Below, in pieces: positions 11,725-22,833 of a stretch of DNA of 64,000 nt (the stretch's first letter is position 1; each line of letters starts with the position of its first letter). This stretch comes from Sarcocystis neurona (taxonomy: Eukaryota > Apicomplexa > Conoidasida > Eucoccidiorida > Sarcocystidae), in the NCBI GenBank assembly GCA_000727475.1, contig KL647295.1, forward strand, positions 2,828,481 through 2,892,480, given 5' to 3'. Below the pieces are notes generated by a model that did not search any database, was not told the origin of the DNA, and saw only the letters and a program-made list of their open reading frames with translations. The position numbers were made by a program, and so were the translations under genes.

Positions 11725-11967
11725 GTGTTGGAGCCTACTTTATGTGTAAAGAAGAAGCACCACGGTGTTGTGTTTGAAGTTCCGGCGACAGACTTGGCCT
11801 GCCGCTATGTACCTGAAGCGCCGGGCGAAGGGATGACGTGTCCTGTCGTCGGCGGTAACACCGGTAGCGTGAAGACGCAGTGGGAAGAAGAAATATGGCG
11901 ACGAGATAACCTACTGTGTCTTCCACTTGAATTCCGCATGCGTGAGCAGTACACGTTCAGCCAGTAG
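11725..11967 (+). CDS. Candidate 3' exon, unknown protein
   Basis: An open frame follows an upstream stop at 11719 and ends at TAG 11965-11967. Its composition is convincingly protein-like, for example KTQWEEEIWRRDNLLCLPLE and ending FRMREQYTFSQ. No start codon lies at the left edge, so it may be a terminal exon with an acceptor near aaagaagCACC at about 11750, or a short protein from the internal ATG at 11833. I do not recognise it. It ends 3 bases from the end of a candidate exon on the other strand. Confidence 0.3.
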   Translation: MLEPTLCVKKKHHGVVFEVPATDLACRYVPEAPGEGMTCPVVGGNTGSVKTQWEEEIWRRDNLLCLPLEFRMREQYTFSQ

Positions 11968-11970
11968 TAG

Positions 11971-12231
11971 TTAGTTTCTGTGATGAGTTCCTTCACATGC
12001 CCCACTGTCGCACTGTGAACGACGAAGGTGGAATTCGATTTCGTTTGTTACCGACGACCTTCCATGCCACTCCTCTTCTAACGTCCTTTCTGCACGCTCG
12101 AACGTGGTTGTCCACACCTGCAAATTTAGTACAGTCAGTGGGGTAGCACGCACCCCCGTGAGGATGTCAAGGTAAGCACTTCGAAACCGCCTCGCTGAAC
12201 ACTTGAATTTGAGGGCAGAACACCCAATCAT
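11971..12231 (-). CDS. Candidate minus-strand 3' exon, unknown protein
   Basis: Reading on the minus strand, an open frame of about 86 codons ends at 11971. A strong-looking acceptor (ctgacTGTACTAAATTTGCAG, with a branch-site-like CTGAC) precedes the last 48 codons, whose peptide is charged and protein-like (FERAERTLEEEWHGRS and on to THHRN). A GTGCGT donor lies only about 36 bases before that acceptor, an implausibly short intron, so the frame may simply read through. No family recognised. The upstream part of such a gene would lie to the right, where minus-strand frames at 12636-13013 are open but unconnected. Confidence 0.25.
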   Translation of the reverse strand: MIGCSALKFKCSARRFRSAYLDILTGVRATPLTVLNLQVWTTTFERAERTLEEEWHGRSSVTNEIEFHLRRSQCDSGACEGTHHRN

Positions 12232-13090
12232 GTACGTGCCTTATCCGTGTTTTCGCTTATCATCGTGCGCCTGCGCGCATGTGGAGAGGCGGTCCACCTA
12301 CGTTACCTGCCCATACGTTACACCGTCTGCAAGGCAGTCTGATGCCGCTAACAGGGCTCCTGTCGTTTGTGAATAGTGAGTCTGAAAAGCCGGGTTTATT
12401 TCACCTATTCACGTTCGGCAGCTGCTCGCTGTCAGTGAATAACTGTACCGTAATATCATACGCTTTTGTTCCTGGTATCAACACTAGAAGGCAGACAGTG
12501 AAGAGAGTTACTAGCTTGAATAGCGTATAGTCTGTGAAGTCACCAAGGTTAGTACACCGCCGTTGTTCGAAAGACCTAGAAACCTAGGTATGCCCTAGTG
12601 TCCCCATACACGAGTAACACCTACGTACGTACTTGCTAGCACAGCGAACTCCTGGTTGCAAGAACTGGCGGACCACCCTTTCTCAAAAGAACACACTGCG
12701 GTGCGATTTCGCGTCTTGCCCTACACGTCCATTTAGCGTACACATTGGCAGGCTGCTCTGCTGTCGCACTGCGCAGGCGTGGATCTCCGAGTCGCTTCGC
12801 ACAACTTTTGTTCTCGGCACCTATTCTGCTGTAGCAGCTTCGCTGAAAACGTTTTGAGATACAAAAAAAAACTTTTTTCTGTTGTTCAGGGCTAGAGCAA
12901 GACACCCACATACAGCAGCAGTGGCTGAGGTGGCTACATATGCACAGAAGAGACGTGCTTGTTTCTTCTTTATAGGGGCTGTTCTGAGCTTGTATGCAGT
13001 TGTACGCTTGCATGTACGTCTGGCGACGGGGGCATCGTCGCGCGTGTGCGACGTACAGATATGTCCCTATGTAGGTATGTGCACATGTAT

Positions 13091-13127
<37 letters not shown>

Positions 13128-13233
13128 ACTATCGCTGCCATCTTTCGGAATGCGTGTTCATATACTGCATCATAGCCTTACACGTAAAATGTATATTTTC
13201 CACCATGTGTTGCTACCACGCACACAGAAGTAG
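12232..13233. other. Unresolved stretch
   Basis: Plus frame 12279-12530 and overlapping plus and minus frames at 12636-13013 are open. Each has plausible composition and none has a convincing splice structure. Confidence 0.3.
13095..13126 (+). repeat. (TG)16 microsatellite
   Basis: An uninterrupted TG dinucleotide tract in otherwise unique sequence, about 100 bases upstream of the next gene's first identified exon. Confidence 0.95.
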
Positions 13234-13731
13234 ACGGCTGCAATCTCGTTTGACGAAAGGTTTGTGGAATACAGAAATATTGCTTCCTACATCAGGTGGG
13301 TTAAACGGTCGGCCCAGGAGTGGACCGGCTGCAATGGTCTCGCGTCCGACTTGCACATCACCCTATACAAGCACTCGTTCACACTTTACCTCTGTGCACC
13401 ACCAACTGTATGCTTGAAAGGATTCGGTGCTGGCGAGCTTCACTGATACCCTTACAAACCTATTTATATGCGTCCGTGTCTACATTTTTGCGTACTCTAG
13501 CCACTGGGTATTGGCTAAGCGTCCTTCTTGCCCAAGGCTGGTCCCGGTCCCCTACAGTTCGTGGGATCGCACGCTACAGAGGCACTGTACGGCTAACAGC
13601 GTCTACAATGCAGTGCAGGTAGGTGGTGCCGCAGTCACCCGGAACATGCTGGCCCGTACACTACACTACATAACCCCCGTACTCTCATGCAGGAAACACT
13701 CGTCTGCGTGATAGGACTTGAACCGCAGTAG
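13234..13731 (+). CDS. Small multi-exon gene, unknown function (3' part)
   Basis: Three exons join in phase. 13234-13295 ends at ATCAG|GTGGGT (phase 2). 13501-13618 follows cgtactctAG and ends at GTGCAG|GTAGGT (phase 0). 13693-13731 follows actctcatgCAG and ends with a stop. The joined peptide contains FDERFVEYRNIASYISHW, then LVPVPYSSWDRTLQRHC, and ends ETLVCVIGLEPQ. Composition is that of a folded protein. I do not recognise the family. The 5' end is not found; an acceptor-like tag just before 13234 implies an earlier exon. An alternative joint frame through the same exons (with LSVLLAQGWSRSP) also stays open, so frame choice rests on composition and the better terminal exon. Confidence 0.38.
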
Positions 13732-15958
13732 CTATGCTTAGCGATGTACCTATGTACCTGTGTAGTGGCGATATTGTCTTGAACTTGTACCCGTGTTTAG
13801 CGAAACCATCCAGGCACTCCTCCTTTCCTGAAGTACGAGCACCACATGGTGAGCTGTGGCGAACCAAAAGCCGTTCACACACCGCTGCTCGCATACAGTT
13901 TTGCTGCGGCCCCTAATCATTCGTAGTCAACAGCACTGCACGTCTCCACTCACATATACATACTCCCCTGCTTAGGTGTGTGGGTGTGTGGGAATATTCA
14001 TATATCCCGCCCGTATGCCTACACAGCAAGTGTGCAACGTCGTGTCCTACTGGCACACTGCCACGCAGCCCTACTGACCCAGCTTCATCCAAGTCTTTGC
14101 GGCGTACTTATATATCCACCTCATGTTCACACCCGCACCACCACGTTAAAACGACAAAAGCCGTGCCTCACAGTTGCATGCCCAGCCGCCCAGTTGTTAT
14201 AACTTGTGTGGTAATCGCATAGGCTTACAACTTACCCTTGGGTCTCAAGTAATCTTTACTGGAAAACCGATACCGGCCCACTTGCACGATATGGATGCGT
14301 CAGCAACATCAAGAAGACCAACAGCAGGAGTGGCATTCAGCATCTGAGTAAAAACCTACTGCTACCAGAAGCTCTGCGTTCTTTTCCTCCACGACCTGAT
14401 TCCCCCGCGCTCCCAGTCACACCACGGCGCTGCAAAAACGGCAACGCAGCAAGTACGCCTTATGGAGCAGCAACGAGGGAATTTAACACCAGTAATCGCA
14501 GTGTCTGTATGACTAAGCATCTTGTGTTTCCATAGGTTTTGAGTTGTTCTGGATCAGCGCGACGCGCGGTCTCGGGACTCCGAAAACAGCCGGTTTCGCG
14601 TGTAGTGCAGTAAGAAGCCGGGGGGGGACGCACCGCAGTACAGAGTACAGGTTCACTGACCCGCGTGACCAAGAGGCTGTTGACGAACGAATCTGATAGT
14701 ACGCCAGCACAGAAACTTCTCGGAAGTGCATCAACTGCAAGCGCCTCTGTATCACGAGGTCCCTCCATGGACTAACAAGTTCATCCCCCGTCCAGTCACA
14801 CCGTCACAATCCTGCAGTTCGGCCTCTACGAAAAAACGCCGCTCATCAAAAGCTGCAGCTACGCTACCATCACCGGATAGTAAAAAGTAGTGAAAGAGAG
14901 CCGGGGCCCCGGTACCACTGGCGGAGTGGGCGCATAGCATCGTTTCGACCGCCGAGCAGTGCGAGCAGCGACGGGCGCAGAACAGCTGTGCGATAACCAG
15001 TCTGGGTAACAGCGCAACTGGGCAGCTCACCGTAATATCGCTTACAATACTGTCAAATTCGTGGCGGCAACACCTCTGGTGACAGATGCATAACCCCACG
15101 CCGGTGCATTTGGGACGGTCGGCGGGCGCCTAGGAGAGTAATCTCGGCTAGATGTACTACCAGCGTACTATATGAGTAACACAAATAGCAGCTAGATAGC
15201 GCGGCAACTAGCTGCGGCGCAGTACCCTCCAGAACAGCTGGCTCTTACGCAGGGGGGGAAGTGGAGAAAATCCAGCTGCTAAAAAAAACTATAACAGTAC
15301 TGCCTGTGGCTGGTTGCATGACGTTGAGAGAGGCGACACCGCGGTGTTCCTCATCGGCACGCGAGAACAGGGCGACGTCTGCTGGAAGGGTTCGTGATCT
15401 AAAACCTAAGAACGGCGCTGTTACTTGTGTGCGAGTTATTTGCCCATCGTTGCTTGTGTGGCCGGCCGCTGGTCGGTTTCCGTACTTCTTTGTTGTTGAT
15501 CGCTGGTACGTATTGGCCAGTCAGATTACTGGTCGCTGGTGCTTCGGCTGTCCTCGAACTGATCCAAAGGCTGTGTGTCCAGTACTTCGAGGTGCTACGG
15601 GGAATGGAGATTTTTCCTACTGGAAGGGCAGCCGTTGTGCCAACCGCCTTCTCTGGTGCTGCGTCGACAAATGTTGGTACACTCATAGAGACGCAGTTCC
15701 CTGCAGAATTCCAGCAGCTAGCTGGTATGCCGGATCGCCACTGCGTAGGAGAGACGCCAGGTTACGTATACGCTAGCTATCGAAGCACCGGGAACAGTGA
15801 GGTTCTAAGGTTACTGCATCCCTTTGGAATGCTGAACGTGGTAGTTGTTCCAAAGTTGCACCTGTGCGTGGTATTTTCAGTTTGTGGTATGCTTCGTTGT
15901 GTTTGTCGCGCATTTCCCGCGCTTCAGCTGTCGAAGTGTTTTTGGTATTCTGCGCACC
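13732..15958. other. Unresolved stretch upstream of the cysteine-rich gene pair
   Basis: Open frames occur on both strands. Plus-strand 14896-15078 has protein-like composition (LAEWAHSIVSTAEQCEQRR). Minus-strand 14752-15099 is also open, with Cys pairs. Plus-strand 15261-15860 is open in two frames. None shows a complete GT-AG structure. Some of this may be decayed relatives of the downstream family, but I could not align any of it convincingly. Confidence 0.3.
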
Positions 15959-18900
15959 ATGGAGTCCATCCGCGCAGAACGGGTCCAAGACCGCATCTTT
16001 CTCCTTTTCTGCCTCTCTGCACTCTCATTGTTTGTTTTCCAGCATGCTGGTAAGTATTGTTTCACAACTGCACTACTACGGAGTGGTCTGTAGAGTCAGT
16101 TGCGCTAATTGCTTCTCGTGTCGTACAGCATACACCGTCGACCACACGGTAAGTACTGTGACGCCACGGACACCACTGTTACACTTAACCCATGACTACC
16201 AGAGCGTACTCGGCGTACTGGTAACCTGACAACTACTGTAACTGATACAAACACACTGCACTACTTATACGGTTGTTCGAATACTCCTCGTAAATCACCA
16301 CTAGCAAACCGTGGTGCTGATCCTTGTGACCCAAATGATCACCATTATCATGGGCCACTATACAATATTGTTTGCACTACGTTACTGCTGTCTGAAGAAG
16401 TGCTGCTGCACATCCGCGGGGATAACACTTATACTACCCGTGGTAACATGCCTCCAATCAGACAGCTATACTAGCGAACCCAGATTGTGACCGTTGTGGT
16501 AGCACGTGATCAGCGCGTAAAGACGCCTACCCGATCGGTACAAAACCACTGGAGGGACAAGAACCCCCAAGTTTAGCCTGTCGAACGTCAAGCTCGTTTG
16601 CGATGGTAGCAACAGCAGCGCTGCGTGGACAGCAGCTGCTCCTGACGCACAGGAAGCGATTGCTGCTGTGGATGGGGTGCGAACACGAAACTTCGGCAGG
16701 TGTAGTAGTACCCGTGTGTTTTCCAGAGAGCAGTCTGAGCTGTACCCCCTCTTCTCTCGAAATATGTGGGGTCACTGGCTGTTCTTGCAGATTTTCTTGT
16801 AAGACGTGGACAGCACGTACCTGCGCACATACACCAACCCTATGCTGCACAGACCGTGTGTACTCTCTCAGGAAGTACCGTACGCAGCCGTCTATTGAGT
16901 AGTTGCTTACACGTGAGAAAGGTATTTCAAGAGCTGCATCTTTGAGGTAGGCCCGCAGATGTGCCCAAGGTGTGGTAATGAGAGAGAAATCCTCACGTGC
17001 GTGTAGATGGCTTTGCCTCCTCCTGTGAGCAGAGAAAATCCATTTCGGTCAGTTTTCGATATCGGATGCTCTAGCTGCACAAGTACGTAGTACTCTCGAT
17101 CCGCCACTCTAGCTGCACAAGTACGTAGTACTCTCGATGGGCGACTCTATGCGTGCACATTCGCGTCCGTGCCGTACCTGTTCATGTGCTGTATATTTGA
17201 CAACTTAAAGCGTAGCACGTATGGTCGTATCGCATCCCGCTCGTCAGAATCTGTTTCTCCTTTCTGCAGCAGCCGGGGAAGAAAGCCCTCCTCGGTCACT
17301 TCAAGAAGAACTCGACAGAAGATGTCGAGACTTATACGCTTCCATATGCAAAGAGGGAAGAAAGGAGTTCTGCGACGAAAGATTGAATCCTGTGGCACGT
17401 AAAGGAGTAGGCACTACGGCGCAACGACAAGCATTGCTCCGATGCTACGACAGCACCGCGGTAGCTGGGGATGAAATTGACACGAGTGCAGAGGGGGTGT
17501 ACTGCGTGGACAACTGCGGTAAGCTGATGCGGTGCAAAGGAACTGTCAAACGGGCTTTGGGCTCCTTTCACGCGTCGCGTCATGAAGATATTGAAGAGTG
17601 GATAGAGGATGCGAAGACGAGGTTCTGCAGTCCCCTGCAAAGCGAGCTCGACACCATGTGCGCTTCTAGGGCTCCGGGCTCCGTTGGCAGACTCTCGGGT
17701 GGTTCCATCGATTCGTCCGTCGGCTGCGTCTCCGCGGTAGGGGCACGTGTGTCGTCCTGGAATAGATTTTGCTGAAGCCATCGGTGGGGTTACCAGGAAG
17801 TATTACACGGGGATAGGGATATTCAGGTCGAGAGCTACTGCGGGGCGGGTGCAGTATAATCGCAGCCTGCTGCCTGAGACCCGTGTACATTGACAGAATA
17901 TGTCAGAGTGATTCAGGCGTCCATATCGCTCATCCGTACGTTTACGTGACGTGTCACCGCGCTGTAACTGTATCTGGATTCGTCCTGATCGCTCTGTTCT
18001 GTCTCGTGCTTGACATACGGTGTCTCTTTGAAATAGATCAGGCACACCGCTGTCATGTCGCGTCAAAAGGTACAACGTGGCAATAGGCGGAAGAGTGTGA
18101 ACACAACATTTGAAGAATTCCGTGTACTGAATGAGTCGCTCCCCACCAGTCTGTTCACTTCAGTATGCATAGCCGTATTTTTGACCTTCAGTCGTGTGCT
18201 CGTGTGAGGCCCGGCTTTTCACGGTAACAAGTCCAGCATCGGCATTTTTTGTAGTCACCGCCAACGCAAACACGAACGCACCTGTTCATGTGTGTACTTG
18301 TATAGCTCATTAAGACTGTCTGTGACACATAAAGACTGTCTGTGACGAAGGCAATGCCTGATGGTATCGATCACGTGTACTGAAGTTTCAAGGATGTAGC
18401 TGGAATAGCGGTGTTTTTTTTCGAAACTCTCAGGAAACAGCTACACGTAATGTGTGTGTGCGTTTTCAAGGAAGAGCGAGTTCAGGGGCAACAGCGTCAG
18501 ACACGTGGGGGGACGGGCTTCTTGTGGTTTGTGCCTGTATCCTGTATTTTGCATTTCTGTACCGGACGTGACTTGTGGTGTACCATGGTCGCAGGACAGC
18601 GTAGTTTTCGAGGAAACGGGATACTGCTTCAACGGATGTGGCTTTCCCTCTTTGTGTCCCGGCCGACCAAGTGAGTGAGGCAGATTGCGATACAGTGGAC
18701 ACTGGAGTAAACCCGTGTGCACTATGAGTCACCCCTTCTACTGCAGTTGACTGTTCCTCGCTCTGTTAGGTGAAGAGGTTGTTTGAGCCGTAGATTCTGA
18801 CTCTAGCAGGACAGAGACACTTTCAGGAACGGCACACTGCACCTGGGCCGCTACATCGGTTCTCGGCCGTGGCGGTGTACTGGCGGGCGGAACTCTATCT

Positions 18901-20060
18901 GTGGTGCAGGATTTGATACAGAGGTCTACATTCGAATTCAGCGAGTGACGCGTTGTTGTCCGGTTTGATGTTAAAGGCCTCCTCCTCTATCTGTTTTATT
19001 TCAGACGACAAAAGTGTTGGTGGTGTCCACGTGGAGCTGACTGATGCCGACAAATCTCAGTTGCTGTACACGTTTACACGGCCATGCAAGTCCTACGAGG
19101 TGTGCAAGCAGGAGCTTGGCGAGGCCGTTGAGTGTCAACAGGTAGGTGTGAAGTCTTTGGCTGTGCAACGCGTGCGTAGCTCCAAGAGCTTGTGGAGTTA
19201 AACACGGCGACTTACTTTCTAGGAGAAGTAGCCTTTTCGGTGGTCAGCCGTGGAAAGCTGATGTACAACAGCACACAGACTTGTTGCTTCTGTCCGTAGC
19301 CTCATGATTTTGATAACGTAGAGGCGAGGAGGTGCTAGGCTGAATCGGTGAGTACGGTCACGGACACTGCACGTTTACGGGGCCACCACTTTTCTTGATC
19401 ACATGCGGATATAAGACGCCGACGTCTCCCCAGAAACCACACTGCTGATAGAGCAGGTGGACGCTCCGCCAGAGCAGTTGTTCATTAAAGCGTATTATAT
19501 CCCTTCACCGCGCCCTCGTTTGGGACGCTCTGCACCGGTGCTCACGTAGTAGAATACCGACTTTATTCACAGGTAGTTGTAGTACAGGATAGTGGCAGGG
19601 TGGCTCTGCATGAGACGCAGAGTCTCCATGTGGGATCGTGTGTAGGTCGCGACAGCCGTACTCTCCACTCTGTTCGAACCCCCAAATCTCCCGTATTCGG
19701 CAGGGGCAAATACGCGCGGTCTGTCTCGCATACACACACCATTCAAGTGGCCACCAGTCACTGCGCAGTATCAGATCACACTATTTTGGCAACGGTGCAC
19801 GTTTCGTTCTCTGCTCAGGGGGCAGCAGTCTGGCAGAGCGGGATCGCCCCCAGAGGCATCCCTGTGAGTGTGGCTGACCTGCGTGTTCTGTCTGTGTTTC
19901 AGCTGCGTCCTTGCGTAGACCGATTATGTTATATACTTTAATACTTGTGAATCCTTCTGTGTTGTTTTGTTTTCAGGAAAACGGTAACCCGCGCCATGAG
20001 ACTGGCTCAGTTTTCTTAACAAAAATTTCGACAGTGTCAGCTATTACTCCTGTGGTGTAA
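15959..20060 (+). CDS. Cysteine-rich secreted protein A, unrecognised coccidian family
   Basis: Six exons join in frame to 381 residues: 15959-16049, 17270-17736, 18595-18670, 19005-19141, 19573-19863 and 19977-20060 (TAA). Intron phases are 1, 0, 1, 0, 0, with donors GTAAGT, GTAGGG, GTGAGT, GTAGGT and GTGAGT. Exon 1 is a signal peptide (hydrophobic core FLLFCLSALSLFVF). Exon 2 (residues 31-186) carries ten cysteines, including VYCVDNCG and RFCSP. Exon 3 repeats the short motif as GYCFNGCGFPSLCPG. Exons 4-6 form a Cys-poorer, beta-rich tail starting PCKSYEVC. The mature part has 18 cysteines and no second membrane segment or clear GPI signal, so it is probably secreted or lumenal. Gene B repeats this layout downstream. 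It is not the known Eimeria TA4-type surface antigen. What it does is unknown; a host-facing or oocyst-wall role is only a guess. Confidence 0.68.
16515..16690 (+). CDS. Unplaced candidate exon inside intron 1 of gene A
   Basis: An open plus-strand frame with no ATG reads KFSLSNVKLVCDGSNSSAAW, then TAAAPDAQEAIAAVDGVRTR, a clearly protein-like stretch with one Cys. It lies between the signal-peptide exon and the ten-cysteine exon of gene A. Candidate junctions (acceptor cccccAAG; donors GTGCGA or GTGTAG) do not give the phase-1 ends needed to fit gene A. It may belong to an alternative transcript, to another small gene, or be a relic. Confidence 0.25.
17069..17138 (+). repeat. Tandem duplication, 32-bp copies at 38-bp spacing
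   Basis: The sequence beginning CTCTAGCTGCACAAGTACGT occurs at 17069-17100 and again at 17107-17138 without mismatches, within intron 1 of gene A. Confidence 0.9.
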
Positions 20061-20826
20061 CTGCTAACAGTACCGCCTGATGCGCCATAAACGCTCCAGC
20101 TGACGTCTGTGCGCTGGACCTTCAGCGTCGTCACTGCACCTTATTTACTTTACTGAGTCTTGTCTACGATTTACAGGCAGGATCACGTACGTCTTCGGTT
20201 ATGTGCCCTCCCGTCATTCCTGCCTTCTTGTCCCTTGCACGTTCATGCCGGCTGACGCGATCTGGACACGGAGGTTTTGCCTTCGCCCGTGTCCGCTTCT
20301 TAGCGCACTGGTGGCGGCCGCCTCACACATGAGACCGCGCTCAAGGAGGAAAGCAGATGGGAGTTGAACCATTACTTTTCTTGTGGCACCTAGCCCGTTT
20401 TCCATTTTCATACGGGCGCTAGCCTCTTCTCCCCTGTCACTTTTCTTCTTCACAAATGGACACCGAGGTTGACAACATTGTATGTACTGGCTTCGGGCAG
20501 CTGCCGCAAACATCGCGAGGCGAGCGGAGTGCTCGCGGGTGCGGCTGATGAGTTCCTTCACCCGCTACGCGAACTTGCGCTTTATTCACGAGAGAAACCA
20601 GCAGTGTGCGAACAAACGAGTCTTCACTGTCTGAACTGAAAGGCGAATCTCTGAGAAGCATGTGTAAAGCCTTGTGCTCGTACCTCTGTTTGTGAGCCAT
20701 CCCCTGGGAGATGAGTATGAAGGGCGCTTCTTGTCCCAGCAGAATATGGTTGCGCGTGGCTGGTGTGAGATAGTGTCGTTGACAATTTTTCTCAATTGCT
20801 GCTGGTGTCCCCCTCCTTGTGCACAG
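20061..20826. other. Expected location of gene B's first exon
   Basis: Gene B's first recognised exon starts in phase 1 and needs an upstream signal-peptide exon ending in phase 1. The best candidate I see is the ATG at 20200 (MCPPVIPAFLSLARS), with a weak donor. Minus-strand frames at 20214-20700 are open too. Nothing is certain. Confidence 0.3.
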
Positions 20827-22833
20827 AAATCAATTTGGAAATGGACGACGACCTCCAGCATTGGCTGGACGAGAAGTGCAGACTCGCCGTTCGAGACATG
20901 TGTGCAACAAAGCGTGTAGGAGATATCTGCGATGACGACGCCACGGTTGTAATGAAAAAAGGATACGGCCACAAGGGGCAATTACAACACGCTTTCCGGT
21001 GCTACGATGAGAGGAAAATAGAGCACGTTACACTAGTAAACACAAGCGCGTACGGCGTGAAGTGCCTAGACAACTGCGGGGTGGAGGTGCCTTGCGGTGG
21101 AACGGTGAACCTTGAGTCTGTCGAGCACGTATCCCACTCTGGGATTGAGGGGTGGATCAACGAGGCCCTGCTGATGTTCTGTTCGCCGTTCCAGAAAGCA
21201 CTACAGAATGTGTGCAACCAGGTTCTCCCCGGATCGCTTGCCAGATATGGAATTTCCACGCTGACGAGTGCAGGTGGTCCAGTTGACGACCGTTGGAGAT
21301 GTGTGAAACCGGTAGGTGTAGAATGACCAGAAAGACGACGTTTTGTACGCAGCTTCACACAAGTGCGGCTGTAGATGTTTGTTGGTCTCCAGCAATGGGT
21401 GCGCCTCTGTGCACTGAAACACAAGCTGTGTATTCTGCATACGTCTGCAGACACCAGATGAAGACTAAGTCGACACACGGGAAGGATCTGCTACGCTTGC
21501 ACTGCGTCACGCATGTTGTCCTCGTGGTTGCTGCCTCCGGTGTCATTTTCCTTCTCGTCCTCATTGCTGCCGTGCAGCCGTATGTCGTCTACGAAGGAGT
21601 GGGGAGATGCCTGAACAACTGCGGCGGCATAAGTAGCTGCCATGGCGGGAGACAGGGTAAGCATTTTGCGAAGCATGCAGCAGCTAGATTCAAGAGCGCT
21701 TGTGTATGCAGTAGCAGGTGAGCGGAGGGCAGGGCAGAAACGCCTGGGTGACGGTTTGCCTGCAACAATTTCATCGTAACACGACGTGGGGAGCTGTAAA
21801 CGGGGACGTTTTAGAATGCGCCGCTGAGAAGATCAGCAACGAATTTGGCATGCGTTGTAATACTAGCTTCCGCAGTGGTGGGTGTCCCCGTTGTCCAAGG
21901 TGCATGCTGTTAAATACGCCTCAGGGTACAATGTGTCCGTGCATCTTTATACACCTGCATTCTATACGTAGATGTGTGCACACCAAGTCATTCCGCACAC
22001 GCTCGTAGCTTCGTGCAGCAGGTTTCATTTTCAGTCGTTGGGTTTTTGCAACTGAGTATTCCCGCCCGCCACTGTGAAGCGGTTGCTACTGTGTTACACA
22101 GCTGCTGTTTTGACCGATGCGACCACGTGGAAGCATGTACTGGTGTCCGCATTGAATGTTGCTGAAGACTATTCTCCGTGCACCTTCTTCAGAAGCTACC
22201 TAGTGCTGCTGCTGCAAGTGATCTGCAGCGGGTGATGCTACGCACCGTTCTAAGTGTGGTGTTTGATGTTGCGTTTTTGTCAAAGCAACGACGGCCGCGG
22301 ATTCCACCATGCTGGAGTTGCTTTCACCCGAGCAGGTTGATGCCGCATTGGAGGACGTGGTCAGTCCTTGCTCGGTGACGGATGTTTGTGTACCTAGCTC
22401 GAGAAATCCTCCAACATGCGAGCCAGTGGAATATGAAGCGGGCGGCGGCAACATCGCAGCGACGATGGTCCTTGCAGACGGGGACACTTTGAGTACGGAG
22501 TTTACGTCTGAACATGTTACAGTCATGATCGGAGCATGTTTCCGAGTCAAGATCGACATGAATTCACGGCGGGTTACAGTTGGACGTGGGACCCGTGAAA
22601 CCATTCTCGCCACCACCCAAGCCACCCCGCCTTTCAAGCTGTTAGTACACCGCAGTGGTACTCAGGTGACCTTGACGCTGACGTACGAGTCGAACTCAGG
22701 TAGTAGGTCACTATTCTACGTGCAGCCAACAGCGGCTTGTGTTGAGACAAATCCCGTCACTGTTGCGGGTTTGGAAGAGGAGGCACGACTTTCCCGCAGT
22801 ACTGTAAAGAGCATTTCGAGCTCAGCTCTATGA
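20827..22833 (+). CDS. Cysteine-rich secreted protein B, paralogue of A (5' exon not found)
   Basis: Three exons are supported: 20827-21311 (after tgtgcACAG; phase 1 in, phase 0 out), 21578-21656 (after gccgtgCAG; phase 0 in, phase 1 out) and 22286-22833 (after ttttgtcaaAG; phase 1 in, stop TGA). Exon by exon they match gene A in order and phase. The ten cysteines of the first exon align one to one (KCLDNCG, MFCSP and others), and the short exon gives GRCLNNCGGISSCHGG. In the last exon PC-x5-C falls at exactly residues 28-35 from the exon start, as in A. Here the last exon is continuous where A has two introns. The last domain is beta-rich (VTVMIGACFRVKIDMNSRRV) and may be a carbohydrate- or ligand-binding sandwich, which is a guess. 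An optional small exon at 21816-21881 (phase 1 to phase 1, two Cys) could be inserted without breaking frame. The start is missing. Confidence 0.68.

Noticed and set aside
14752..15099. A minus-strand frame with C-x2-C and an OB-fold-like stretch, considered as a POT1/RPA-type protein
   Set aside because: The match is too vague, no splice structure supports it, and plus-strand frames over the same bases look equally protein-like.
16129..16148. A 20-base micro-exon with perfect splice sites (cgtaCAG ... GTAAGT) after gene A's signal exon
   Set aside because: It starts in phase 1 but ends in phase 0, so including it breaks the frame into the ten-cysteine exon, while direct splicing from 16049 to 17270 keeps it.
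15959..22833. Assignment of genes A and B to the known Eimeria TA4/SAG surface antigen family
   Set aside because: Cysteine count and spacing, the lack of CAP-like sequence and the absence of a clear GPI signal do not fit that family.
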